A stretch of 64,000 bases of DNA, from positions 186,001 to 250,000 of the forward strand of contig CBDBDH010000001.1 of the NCBI GenBank assembly GCA_965203725.1, in the 5' to 3' direction. The notes below the pieces were generated by a model. That model was not told the origin of the DNA and ran no database searches. It saw nothing but the letters and a program-made list of their open reading frames with translations. Source of the DNA: WTFY01 sp965203725. Its GTDB lineage: Bacteria > Pseudomonadota > Gammaproteobacteria > UBA4575. This document shows, in pieces, positions 28,443 through 35,248 of this stretch. A program made the position numbers and the translations under genes. Position 1 is the first letter of the stretch. Each line of letters begins with the position of its first letter.

Positions 28443-28461
28443 AGGTGGCTTTGAGCCACCT
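28443..28461 (+). terminator. Hairpin downstream of tRNA-Leu(CAA)
   Basis: A perfect 8-bp stem (AGGTGGCT and AGCCACCT) with a 3-nt loop, 33 nt after the tRNA. The following bases (GTATTTGCC) contain only a weak T tract, so it may instead be a processing element between the two tRNA genes. Confidence 0.4.
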
Positions 28462-28520
28462 GTATTTGCCAGCAGTAAAACTTCGACAAGACCCTTGCCC
28501 GAGAATGACTTCCATGTACA

Positions 28521-28597
28521 GCCCCGTTAGCTCAGCTGGATAGAGCGTCCCCCTCCTAAGGGGAAGGTCGCAGGTTCGAATCCTGCTCGGGGCACCA
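28521..28597 (+). tRNA. tRNA-Arg (anticodon CCT); integration target
   Basis: A 77-nt tRNA with acceptor stem GCCCCGT opposite the matching 3' strand, D loop AGCTCAGCTGGATAGAGC, loop CTCCTAA giving anticodon CCT, a GGTTCGAATCC T arm and an encoded CCA. Its 3' end is the left attachment core of the integrative element; the tRNA itself is intact. Confidence 0.96.
28575..28591 (+). repeat. attL core (tRNA-Arg 3' end)
   Basis: 17 bp of the T arm and acceptor strand, repeated exactly at 38715-38731. Insertion here restores the tRNA gene. Confidence 0.85.
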
Positions 28598-28722
28598 TTT
28601 AAACCGTCCGATAATGTCCGATAAAATCCAGAGGTATCTATAATTCACTTTAAAAATAGCAACTTATATTAAGTTTGACCGTTTTTTAGTGTCCTATGAG
28701 GTTTATTGACATCCAGAAAAAA

Positions 28723-28772
28723 TGACGGTACTTTTGACGGTATCTCTGGTTCAATTTAAAAAAGTACCGTCA
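28723..28772 (+). promoter_or_regulatory. Putative integrase arm-type sites at the left end
   Basis: TGACGGTA occurs at 28723 and 28735 in direct orientation, with the inverted TACCGTCA at 28765. The 16-mer spanning the two direct copies recurs with one mismatch at the right end (38644-38659). Positions just inside both att cores suit arm binding sites for the integrase, and they overlap the integrase start region. Confidence 0.5.
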
Positions 28773-28774
28773 AA

Positions 28775-30010
28775 ATACCCCTCACCAACACACGTATCAA
28801 GGCAGCAAAACCCCGTTCCGGCAACTACAAGATGGCCGATGGCGGTGGCATGTATCTGCTCGTCAAAAAGAATGGCCACAAGTACTGGCGACTGGACTAC
28901 CGGTTTCGTGGCAAGCGCAAGACCCTAGCCTTGGGGGTCTATCCGCAGATCAGCCTCAAGGATGCCAGGGAAAAGCGTAGACAGGCCAAGCTTCACCTCG
29001 ATGATAACCGGGACCCGAGTGAAGTTCGCAAGGAGGAGAAACAGGCCAAGCATACCGATGACTTCGAGGCTGTCGCCCGTCAATGGTGGGAACACAACAA
29101 GGACACCTGGACTCCACGGCATGCTGCCCGGGTACTCAGGCGTCTGGAAAGCAATGCCTTTCAAGATTTAGGCTACCTGTACATAGACGAGATTACCCCA
29201 AAGCGGGTCATTGCCACGATTCGAAAGATCGAGGCACGCGGCGCGCTGGATGTAGCAAACCGGGTCAAGCAGGCGATCCATGCCATTTGTCGCTTTGCCA
29301 TCCAGCAAGGCATTGCCACCAGCAATCCCGCCAGGGACCTGGGTGGCATTGTCAAGCCCCGCAAGGTCCGGCACTGGGCCTCTCTGCCACGGGAGGAACT
29401 GCCGCAGTTCCTGAAAGAACTGGAGAACTACAGTGACCGTGGGCGTATGCTGACCCAGCGAGCCATCAAACTGTTGCTGCTGACCTTTGTGCGTTCCAGC
29501 GAACTGCGCGGTGCTCGGTGGGAAGAATTCGACCTCGAGGACAGGGTGTGGCGTGTACCCGCAGACCGCATGAAGATGGACAATGAACACCTGGTGCCCC
29601 TGTCCCGGCAAGCTCTGGAACTCATCGAGCTGTTGCATGGCATGACCGGCAAATACGATCTGGTGTTTCCCTCCGAGCGCGATCGCTCCCGTGAGATGTC
29701 GGACAACACGATGCGCCGGGCGATCTTCAAGCTGGGCTATGACGGGACCGTGGAGGGCAAAAGCAAGGCGGTGCCGCATGGCTTCCGGGCCACGGCCTCC
29801 TCGATCCTGAACGAGTCCGGCTTCAATCCAGACGCCATCGAGCGCCAGCTGGCCCACAAGGAGCGAAACAGTGTGCGGGCCGCCTATACCTACCATGCCC
29901 GCTACCTGGATGAGCGCCGGACCATGATGCAGTGGTGGGCCGATTACCTGGATGAGATGCGCGTCTCCGGCAAGGTGATCCCGATCTTCTCCAAGGTAGC
30001 CAACGGCTAG
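28775..30010 (+). CDS. P4-type tyrosine integrase, apparent ATA start
   Basis: Site-specific recombinase that inserts and excises the element. Read from ATA 28775 it is 411 aa and begins (M)PLTNTRIKAAKP, which matches the family opening MPLTDTxIRxAKP, with ATA where ATG is expected. The preceding in-frame stop lies five codons upstream and no ATG, GTG or TTG lies between. The first ATG (28832) would remove 19 conserved residues. The catalytic set is complete: Arg in RSSELRGARW, HGFR, His in QLAHKERNSV and Tyr in the HARYLDERR region. Either ATA initiates, or the element makes a truncated, possibly inactive enzyme. Confidence 0.85.
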   Translation: MPLTNTRIKAAKPRSGNYKMADGGGMYLLVKKNGHKYWRLDYRFRGKRKTLALGVYPQISLKDAREKRRQAKLHLDDNRDPSEVRKEEKQAKHTDDFEAVARQWWEHNKDTWTPRHAARVLRRLESNAFQDLGYLYIDEITPKRVIATIRKIEARGALDVANRVKQAIHAICRFAIQQGIATSNPARDLGGIVKPRKVRHWASLPREELPQFLKELENYSDRGRMLTQRAIKLLLLTFVRSSELRGARWEEFDLEDRVWRVPADRMKMDNEHLVPLSRQALELIELLHGMTGKYDLVFPSERDRSREMSDNTMRRAIFKLGYDGTVEGKSKAVPHGFRATASSILNESGFNPDAIERQLAHKERNSVRAAYTYHARYLDERRTMMQWWADYLDEMRVSGKVIPIFSKVANG

Positions 30011-30168
30011 GCGGCCAAGCCACTAGCGGCAGGCTTCTGCTGGCAGACCCGATCCGCTGAACCCCCGTACTTTCATGCCCGCCAACTGGATGTAGCGTGA
30101 TCGAATTCACCGTAATAGCAAGCGCTATCCGACTGTTCCCCGTGCCGTCCACCCCGGTACCCGGTCGT

Positions 30169-30206
30169 GTCACTCCTCGATGAACGAAGTGAAACGCAGG
30201 AGTGAC
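30169..30206. repeat. 9-bp inverted repeat
   Basis: GTCACTCCT and AGGAGTGAC, separated by 20 nt, 158 nt downstream of the integrase stop. There is no T tract. It could be a weak terminator, a protein-binding site or a recombination site. Confidence 0.55.
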
Positions 30207-30339
30207 GCGGCCGCCTGCAGGACCACGAGGCTGGTAGCACCGTACTGTGCGTTTTTGAGAGCTGAATGCCCCCCAAATTACGGCGTCGAAATTTTTAGCT
30301 CCGGGGTAAGAAGATTTTCCGTGACTGAGGGGCACCGGA

Positions 30340-30348
30340 TGGTATACT
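30340..30348 (+). promoter_or_regulatory. Extended -10 promoter for the second recombinase
   Basis: TGGTATACT, an extended -10 (TGn plus TATACT), without a strong -35. Transcription would begin near 30355 and leave a leader of about 540 nt before the ATG at 30893. Confidence 0.5.
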
Positions 30349-30892
30349 GAACCCGTAGATTTTGTACCGCGCCACTGCGGGTTAACAGTGGCAACGAGGC
30401 GCCTCCGGATCGCGCAACAGGTGCCCCAGCCGCAAGGCTGCGATCCATCTTCAACACCAGCCTGTGTACAGCGGTACCCAGGCATCAGGATTCAGGTCTT
30501 CGGGCCGGTCTCCATCTTCAACGCAAGGCATTCAGCCTATCGGCACGTGCGGGTTTTCCTGTGCGTGACATCTATCCACGCCCGTGAACGGCACACCGGT
30601 CTGGTCTTCGGGACCAGGCAGGACTGCTGCGCACGGGCCGTAATTTTCAATCCAGTGGAGCGTATCCACACAATTCAAAAGGAGGGTATTCCCATCTTCA
30701 GAAACGCCCTGAACGGGCACCTTGACCGGTACAGGGTCGCTCTTCCACAGAAGAGAATCTGTACGGCCTTGACTGAGGCCCATTCAAGTCATTGAGGGAG
30801 TCGTGTCCCATTGAACTGCATCGCGCAAGCGAACCTGTGAGCTCAGGCTTCCAGGTGTTCGGAAACACTCACCAGACCGAGAGAACACGCGT

Positions 30893-31759
30893 ATGAGGAC
30901 TTTGAACTACGATCTGAAACAACTCTGCCGGCACTGCCGGGAGGGCAGTTATGCCACGCAACGAAACAGAGAGCGCATGCTGACGCTGATGGCCAACGAA
31001 CTGCATACGATGGGCTACCGCAAGATGCAGTCAAAATCACTCAAGCCCAAGCACATCGAGGCGCTGGTGAAGCAGTGGCAGGGAAAGGATCTCTCGATCG
31101 GAACGATCAAGAACCGGATGGCTGCACTGAGATGGTGGGCCGACAAGGTCAACAAGCAGAACGTCATCGCCCGCTCCAATGAATTCTATGGCATCCCGGA
31201 CCGAAGGTTCGTCACCAACGAGAGTAAGGCCAAGGACATCACCCAAACCCAACTCGGCAAGGTCAAGGACATTCATGTGCGCATGAGTCTCGAACTGCAG
31301 CGGGCCTTTGGGCTGCGCCGCGAGGAGGCCATGAAGTTCATGCCCAGTTATGCTGATCAGAAGGATCACCTCCGGCTCAAGACCAGCTGGACCAAGGGCG
31401 GCAAGCCCCGAACGATCCCCGTTCGAACGGAACATCAAAGAGAGGTCCTTGATCGTGCCCGGGCCTTGGCCGGCTTCGGCTCATTGATCCCATCCCATCG
31501 AAGTTATGTGCAGCAGCTGAGAGTCTACGAGGGCCATACCACCCGGGCCGGACTCTCGAGCATGCACGGGCTGCGCCATGCCTATGCGCAGGAACGCTAC
31601 GAGGAACTCACAGGCCGGAAGTGCCCGGCCACTGGTGGGTCGGACAGTAAATCATTGACCCCGGCACAGCGCGAACTGGACCACCAGGCCCGGATGACCA
31701 TCAGCCAGGAACTCGGCCATGAGAGAGAACAGATTACTGCAGCATACCTGGGAAGGTAG
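30893..31759 (+). CDS. Second tyrosine recombinase (Phage_integrase_N / Integrase_1 type)
   Basis: A 288-aa recombinase unlike the P4 integrase. It has an N-terminal SAM-like DNA-binding domain (about residues 1-110) and a complete catalytic domain: Arg in FGLRREEAMKF, the Lys hairpin TKGGKPRTIPV, HGLRHAYAQERY, LGHEREQITAAYLGR with the terminal Tyr. Members of this type are common in proteobacterial islands as integrase domain-containing proteins of unknown target. It follows a long leader and is 44 nt upstream of the alpA-like gene. It may act as an excision or resolution partner; its role is inferred only. Confidence 0.85.
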   Translation: MRTLNYDLKQLCRHCREGSYATQRNRERMLTLMANELHTMGYRKMQSKSLKPKHIEALVKQWQGKDLSIGTIKNRMAALRWWADKVNKQNVIARSNEFYGIPDRRFVTNESKAKDITQTQLGKVKDIHVRMSLELQRAFGLRREEAMKFMPSYADQKDHLRLKTSWTKGGKPRTIPVRTEHQREVLDRARALAGFGSLIPSHRSYVQQLRVYEGHTTRAGLSSMHGLRHAYAQERYEELTGRKCPATGGSDSKSLTPAQRELDHQARMTISQELGHEREQITAAYLGR

Positions 31760-31803
31760 CTATGACGATTGCAACCAGAAGGAAAAGAATGAGGAACCCA
31801 ACC

Positions 31804-31986
31804 ATGAACTACAGGATTGTAAGACTGAAGGATGTCCAGCGCATGACCGGACTTTCCCGCTCCACGATTTACGCCCAGATCGCCAAGGGCAATTTTCCAA
31901 AACAGATCAAGTTGACCGGTGCACGTTCAGTTGGCTGGCATGAACACACAGTGATCCAATGGATCGAATCCAGGCAGCAGGTGTGA
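31804..31986 (+). CDS. alpA: AlpA-family transcriptional regulator
   Basis: A 60-aa helix-turn-helix protein (MNYRIVRLKDVQRMTGLSRS, then STIYAQIAKGNFPKQIKL) of the AlpA/MerR-like phage regulator family. In P4-like elements such proteins activate integrase or act as excisionases. I chose ATG 31804, with AGGAA nine bases upstream; an earlier in-frame ATG at 31762 would add 14 unconserved residues. Position next to the second recombinase suggests it controls mobility. Confidence 0.88.
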   Translation: MNYRIVRLKDVQRMTGLSRSTIYAQIAKGNFPKQIKLTGARSVGWHEHTVIQWIESRQQV

Positions 31987-32078
31987 TGGGTGTGGATGTT
32001 CAGCTGTTGGCCGTTTTGGGAAATAACGGAATTACCTTGCCTGATGTGTATCTGACATGCAGCTGCATTTGACTGCGA

Positions 32079-33302
32079 TCACTTCTCCTGCTGTTGCCTT
32101 ATATGATCAATAAAGTCATGCACATTCATTATCCACGCCCTCTGGGCGCCGGTGTAGGTACCATGCAGTTCAGCAGGCAGGACAAGCTGAATCCTGCTGG
32201 CCCGCATCTCGGCAGTCTGGGTCTCGCTAATACCGGGCTCAAGCGTCAGGAGATGCTTGTCCGGTATCCTTTTTGCTTCCGAAAGAACCTGCCGCCATCG
32301 GTCCTTGCAGGTGGACTTTACCCCCAGCATGGAAAGACCGGTCGCCGGGAAATCCTGATTGTGATACTCGGTTGCACCGGGGAAAAGGAAGTCAGGCCGT
32401 GAATTGTGTTCAGTGACTGCCTGCCGGTCATGTTTCAGTCCAAAGGCTGTGAATATCTCTTCGAGATGGTGCTCGAGTGCATACCCGGCACGCGCCTTTC
32501 TCCTGTTCTGCACGCTGAGTGAGAAGCTGATAAACCCGTCCACATCGGCCACCTCACCGGACCAGAATCCGTCCCTCAGGCGCTGTGCCACCGCATGATG
32601 CTCCATGCGGCGAAACAGCTTTTCCTCACGTTCCATCCACGCAAGCAGGGCATCATCAGGATCAGTAACGGGACTGACCTCGGGGAGAGTACTCCTAGCA
32701 AAGTTGGAGAACTCGGCAGTCGTCGGAAATATCCCCTGGAAAGGCTCGAGCAGCCTGTCCAGCCTTTCAGGCTCCGGCTCCTCGAGCTCCATGCCAAGGG
32801 ATTCGAGGATAAATCTTGCAGCAAATCCGATCTGCTGGTCATCCCCGTTTTCAAGATCTGTGTACGTGAAGCCGGCCCCAAGCTCTCCGGCTGAAAGACC
32901 GAAAAGCCATACAAGCCGGCTTTCTTCCGTGCTTCCCTGCGCAACCACAATGATCATCAGTTCACCGGAAGGTCTTCTGGCAACAACCAGCAGGTCCCCT
33001 GCACCGGCGCGCTCCATCACCGGATTGCTCCTGAAATAGAGTCTGTGCTCGGTGCGTTTCGGATGCCGTTCACGCGCGTCGTACCATGTGATGGATGAGT
33101 CCTCTGAGAATCCCTCGTTTTCGTCCCCAAACCATATAAACCGGGTTGGCCTGTCTGCCAGTTTCTCCAGACCCAGAAGCTGTTTCAGGGGCATCACCCC
33201 GTTGAACTCATGCTGGTTGGAACTTTCCGGATGTGCCTCTACAGCACTCAGCCGTTTTGCGACCACACCGGCAAAATATTCAGACAGATACCCTTTTCTC
33301 AT
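32079..33302 (-). CDS. EcoRII-like type II restriction endonuclease
   Basis: A 407-aa endonuclease. The C-terminal 170 residues match the EcoRII catalytic domain: RPDFLFPG (Asp304), Tyr313, GVKSTCKDRWRQ (Lys329 and Lys333) and LSEAKRI (Glu342), with spacing equal to what I recall of the EcoRII active site, then ISETQTAEM. The N-terminal half is the DNA-binding effector domain. EcoRII cuts CCWGG and needs two sites; the same target is inferred here. Start ATG 33302 has GGGAG six bases upstream and overlaps the vsr end by 23 nt. EcoRII is 404 aa, so the length agrees. Confidence 0.9.
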   Translation of the reverse strand: MRKGYLSEYFAGVVAKRLSAVEAHPESSNQHEFNGVMPLKQLLGLEKLADRPTRFIWFGDENEGFSEDSSITWYDARERHPKRTEHRLYFRSNPVMERAGAGDLLVVARRPSGELMIIVVAQGSTEESRLVWLFGLSAGELGAGFTYTDLENGDDQQIGFAARFILESLGMELEEPEPERLDRLLEPFQGIFPTTAEFSNFARSTLPEVSPVTDPDDALLAWMEREEKLFRRMEHHAVAQRLRDGFWSGEVADVDGFISFSLSVQNRRKARAGYALEHHLEEIFTAFGLKHDRQAVTEHNSRPDFLFPGATEYHNQDFPATGLSMLGVKSTCKDRWRQVLSEAKRIPDKHLLTLEPGISETQTAEMRASRIQLVLPAELHGTYTGAQRAWIMNVHDFIDHIRQQQEK

Positions 33303-33780
33303 CCTGTGCTCCCGTCCTGCTCTTTTCATCGATGCCCTCAACCACGAGGGCCTCCTGCTCCGAATGCAGCCATTTCTCTGTTGTATCGATCACCCTGTCG
33401 GGATCAAGCCGCGTCCTGCCTTTCAGGGCGCATTCGTAGATGACAGCTACACGCCATCCACGCTCCCTGAGCGCCTGCCAGGTCTCCTTGTCCTTCTGCC
33501 TGTTGCGTGTAATCTTGCTGCGCCAGAACTCCTGCCGGGTGGAGGGCCACTTGAACAGATGACAGTCATGCCCGTGCCAGAAGCATCCGTTTACAAGAAT
33601 GACCGCCCGGTATTTCGGAAAAGACAGATCCGGCTTTCCGGGCAGCCTGCGGTCATGCAGCCGGTATCTGAATCCTCTTGCATGCAGGGCCTTGCGGATA
33701 AAAAGCTCGGGCTTCGTATCCTTGCCCCGGATACCCGCCATCATGCGGCTGCGAGTTTCCGGGGAGACAATGTCAGGCAC
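33280..33780 (-). CDS. vsr: Very short patch repair endonuclease Vsr
   Basis: Nicks 5' of the T in T:G mismatches that arise when 5-methylcytosine deaminates, starting repair at methylase sites. The 166-aa product has the metal-binding Asp51 in GKPDLSFP and the catalytic histidines in NGCFWHGHDC (69 and 71), plus the opening VSPETRSRMMAGIRGKDTKP. GTG start at 33780 overlaps the methyltransferase stop by 8 nt. The C-terminus beyond about residue 140 is a non-conserved tail overlapping the restriction gene. Vsr is expected beside a Dcm-type methylase. Confidence 0.95.
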   Translation of the reverse strand: MPDIVSPETRSRMMAGIRGKDTKPELFIRKALHARGFRYRLHDRRLPGKPDLSFPKYRAVILVNGCFWHGHDCHLFKWPSTRQEFWRSKITRNRQKDKETWQALRERGWRVAVIYECALKGRTRLDPDRVIDTTEKWLHSEQEALVVEGIDEKSRTGAQDEKRVSV

Positions 33781-35074
33781 TGGCGACCTGCAGCTCCTCT
33801 TCTACCGGGGCATACTCCAGGTCCAGCTCAGCCTGTTTCCTGTCGTTTGCCATGACTGAAAGAATATGGGGACGCATGAACCGGGCAATGGTCTCGACGA
33901 CAGGGACGACTACTGCGTTGCCAAACTGCTTATAGGCCTGTGTGTCAGAAACAGGAATCTCGAAACGGGGTCTTCCGGGCCCCTCAAAGCCCATCAGCCG
34001 TGCACACTCTCTCGGGGTCAGGCGACGAGGTCTTTTCTTGTACTGGCGGACAAGCACTTCCGATCCGTCCTTGTAGTAACGTGCAGAAAGTGTGCGGGAG
34101 GTATCGTCCGGGCCAACAAGTCCGTACCCGAACCCGTTTCCCCGCGCCTTGTGCTTGATGGCATAGTCCTTGAGATAGCTCCACAGATTTTTCGTAAGGG
34201 TGTATTTCGAGCCCACCTTTCCCTTTAGACCATGTGTGTAGGGAGGGTCTTCCGGTTCAGAGCCATCCTGTGGGTGCAGGATCGAGCGCAGTAACGGGCC
34301 ATTGTCAGGATCCGGTATCTCAAGTTTGCTGAAATCAAATCCGGTGTTCTCCCTGAAGCCGACGATGAAAATCCGTTCGCGGTTCTGTGGCACAAATCCC
34401 TTGGCATTGATCACACGCCAGTCAATGTGATAACCAAGCTCCTCTTCCAGGGTAGTCCTGATCACACGGAATGTATTTCCCCTGTCATGGCTGACGAGAT
34501 TCTTCACATTCTCCAGCAAAAAGGCCGCCGGCCGGTGATGGGCAATGATCCTGGCCGCATCAAAGAACAGGGTTCCCTGGGTGGCGTCGGCAAAGCCGTG
34601 CTTCATGCCCAGCGCATTCTTTTTTGAAACACCGGCAATGGAAAAGGGCTGGCATGGAAAGCCTGCCAGCAGGATGTCATGTGCAGGAATTTCTTCTTCC
34701 GGCAGAGCGGTGATGTCTCCTGCCACAGGGTGGGTACACGGGAAGTTGGCGTGGTAGGTGGTACGGCAGGGCGAGTCCCACTCACTGGTGAAGATACATC
34801 GCCCACCGATGGACTCAAATCCGATCCGGAAACCACCAACACCTGCAAACAGGTCAATGAAGGTAAATGCCGGCCTTTCTGCAGGCCTGTATCGCCCGTT
34901 GACAAAGACCTGTTTCGACAGCCAGTCGGTGACCGTCTTTTTTGGAGCAGTTTCCCCGGACCGCCAGCGGTATACTGTTCTTATGTTGTAACCTGTCCCT
35001 GCAGCTATTTCCTGCTTGGACAATCCGGATCTCTCAATGAGACTGGATATTTCTGCACTCCCGGATGCCAGCAC
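33773..35074 (-). CDS. dcm: Dcm-type DNA (cytosine-5) methyltransferase with N-terminal HTH
   Basis: Methylates cytosine at C5 to protect host DNA from the adjacent restriction enzyme. The 433-aa protein has motif I (LFAGVGGFRIGFE, about 75-87), motif IV GFPCQPFS with catalytic Cys141, motif VI LLENVKNLV, and the motif VIII and IX-X segments RERIFIVGF and FGNAVVVPVV. Residues 1-60 form a helix-turn-helix (LSKQEIAAGTGYNIRTVYRW), as in M.EcoRII and M.SsoII, where it represses the R-M genes. GTG start with AGAGGA six bases upstream. A palindromic operator lies 20 nt upstream. Confidence 0.95.
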   Translation of the reverse strand: MLASGSAEISSLIERSGLSKQEIAAGTGYNIRTVYRWRSGETAPKKTVTDWLSKQVFVNGRYRPAERPAFTFIDLFAGVGGFRIGFESIGGRCIFTSEWDSPCRTTYHANFPCTHPVAGDITALPEEEIPAHDILLAGFPCQPFSIAGVSKKNALGMKHGFADATQGTLFFDAARIIAHHRPAAFLLENVKNLVSHDRGNTFRVIRTTLEEELGYHIDWRVINAKGFVPQNRERIFIVGFRENTGFDFSKLEIPDPDNGPLLRSILHPQDGSEPEDPPYTHGLKGKVGSKYTLTKNLWSYLKDYAIKHKARGNGFGYGLVGPDDTSRTLSARYYKDGSEVLVRQYKKRPRRLTPRECARLMGFEGPGRPRFEIPVSDTQAYKQFGNAVVVPVVETIARFMRPHILSVMANDRKQAELDLEYAPVEEELQVASA

Positions 35075-35093
35075 CTTCTATCCTCTGGGTCAT

Positions 35094-35124
35094 TTTTTGA
35101 CAGAATGACATAAGGAGTCAAAAA
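35094..35124. promoter_or_regulatory. Inverted repeat between dcm and the GHKL operon: putative operator
   Basis: A perfect 8-bp inverted repeat (TTTTTGAC and GTCAAAAA, 15 nt apart) in the divergent region. It is the natural binding site for the HTH of the methyltransferase and could couple control of the R-M cassette and the divergent operon. No experimental data; inference from symmetry and position. Confidence 0.55.
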
Positions 35125-35248
35125 TTGCAATTTCGGTCCGAACCGGCTTTCTAGTCCCGCATTGCTACGCCCGGACAGTGACAGACTTGCCGCGTCCGGG
35201 TGCCAACCTTCAGAATACGCAACTTACATGCAAACAGGAAGAGATGGT

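Larger units (their letters stand above)
30011..30892 (+). other. 882-nt stretch without a recognised gene: recombinase leader
   Basis: No reading frame here resembles a known protein. The region holds a 9-bp inverted repeat at 30169-30206, an extended -10 promoter at 30340-30348, a hairpin with arms 30601-30606 and 30612-30617 around TTCGG, a hairpin at 30855-30868, and three copies of CCATCTTCA (30445, 30512, 30692). A plus-strand frame of about 135 codons (30388-30795) has a GTG start and no similarity I can see. The likeliest reading is a 540-nt untranslated leader of the second recombinase gene. Confidence 0.5.

Noticed and set aside
28775..30010. Integrase as a pseudogene
   Set aside because: The frame is intact with all catalytic residues; only the start codon is abnormal, so it is kept as a coding sequence with a caveat.
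29823..30485. 220-codon minus-strand frame overlapping the integrase end
   Set aside because: Antisense to the conserved C-terminus of the integrase and then in the leader; no protein character.
30388..30795. 135-codon frame in the recombinase leader
   Set aside because: GTG start, no recognised similarity, rich in His/Arg/Pro, and it covers the hairpins and repeats. Reported as part of the leader, not as a gene.
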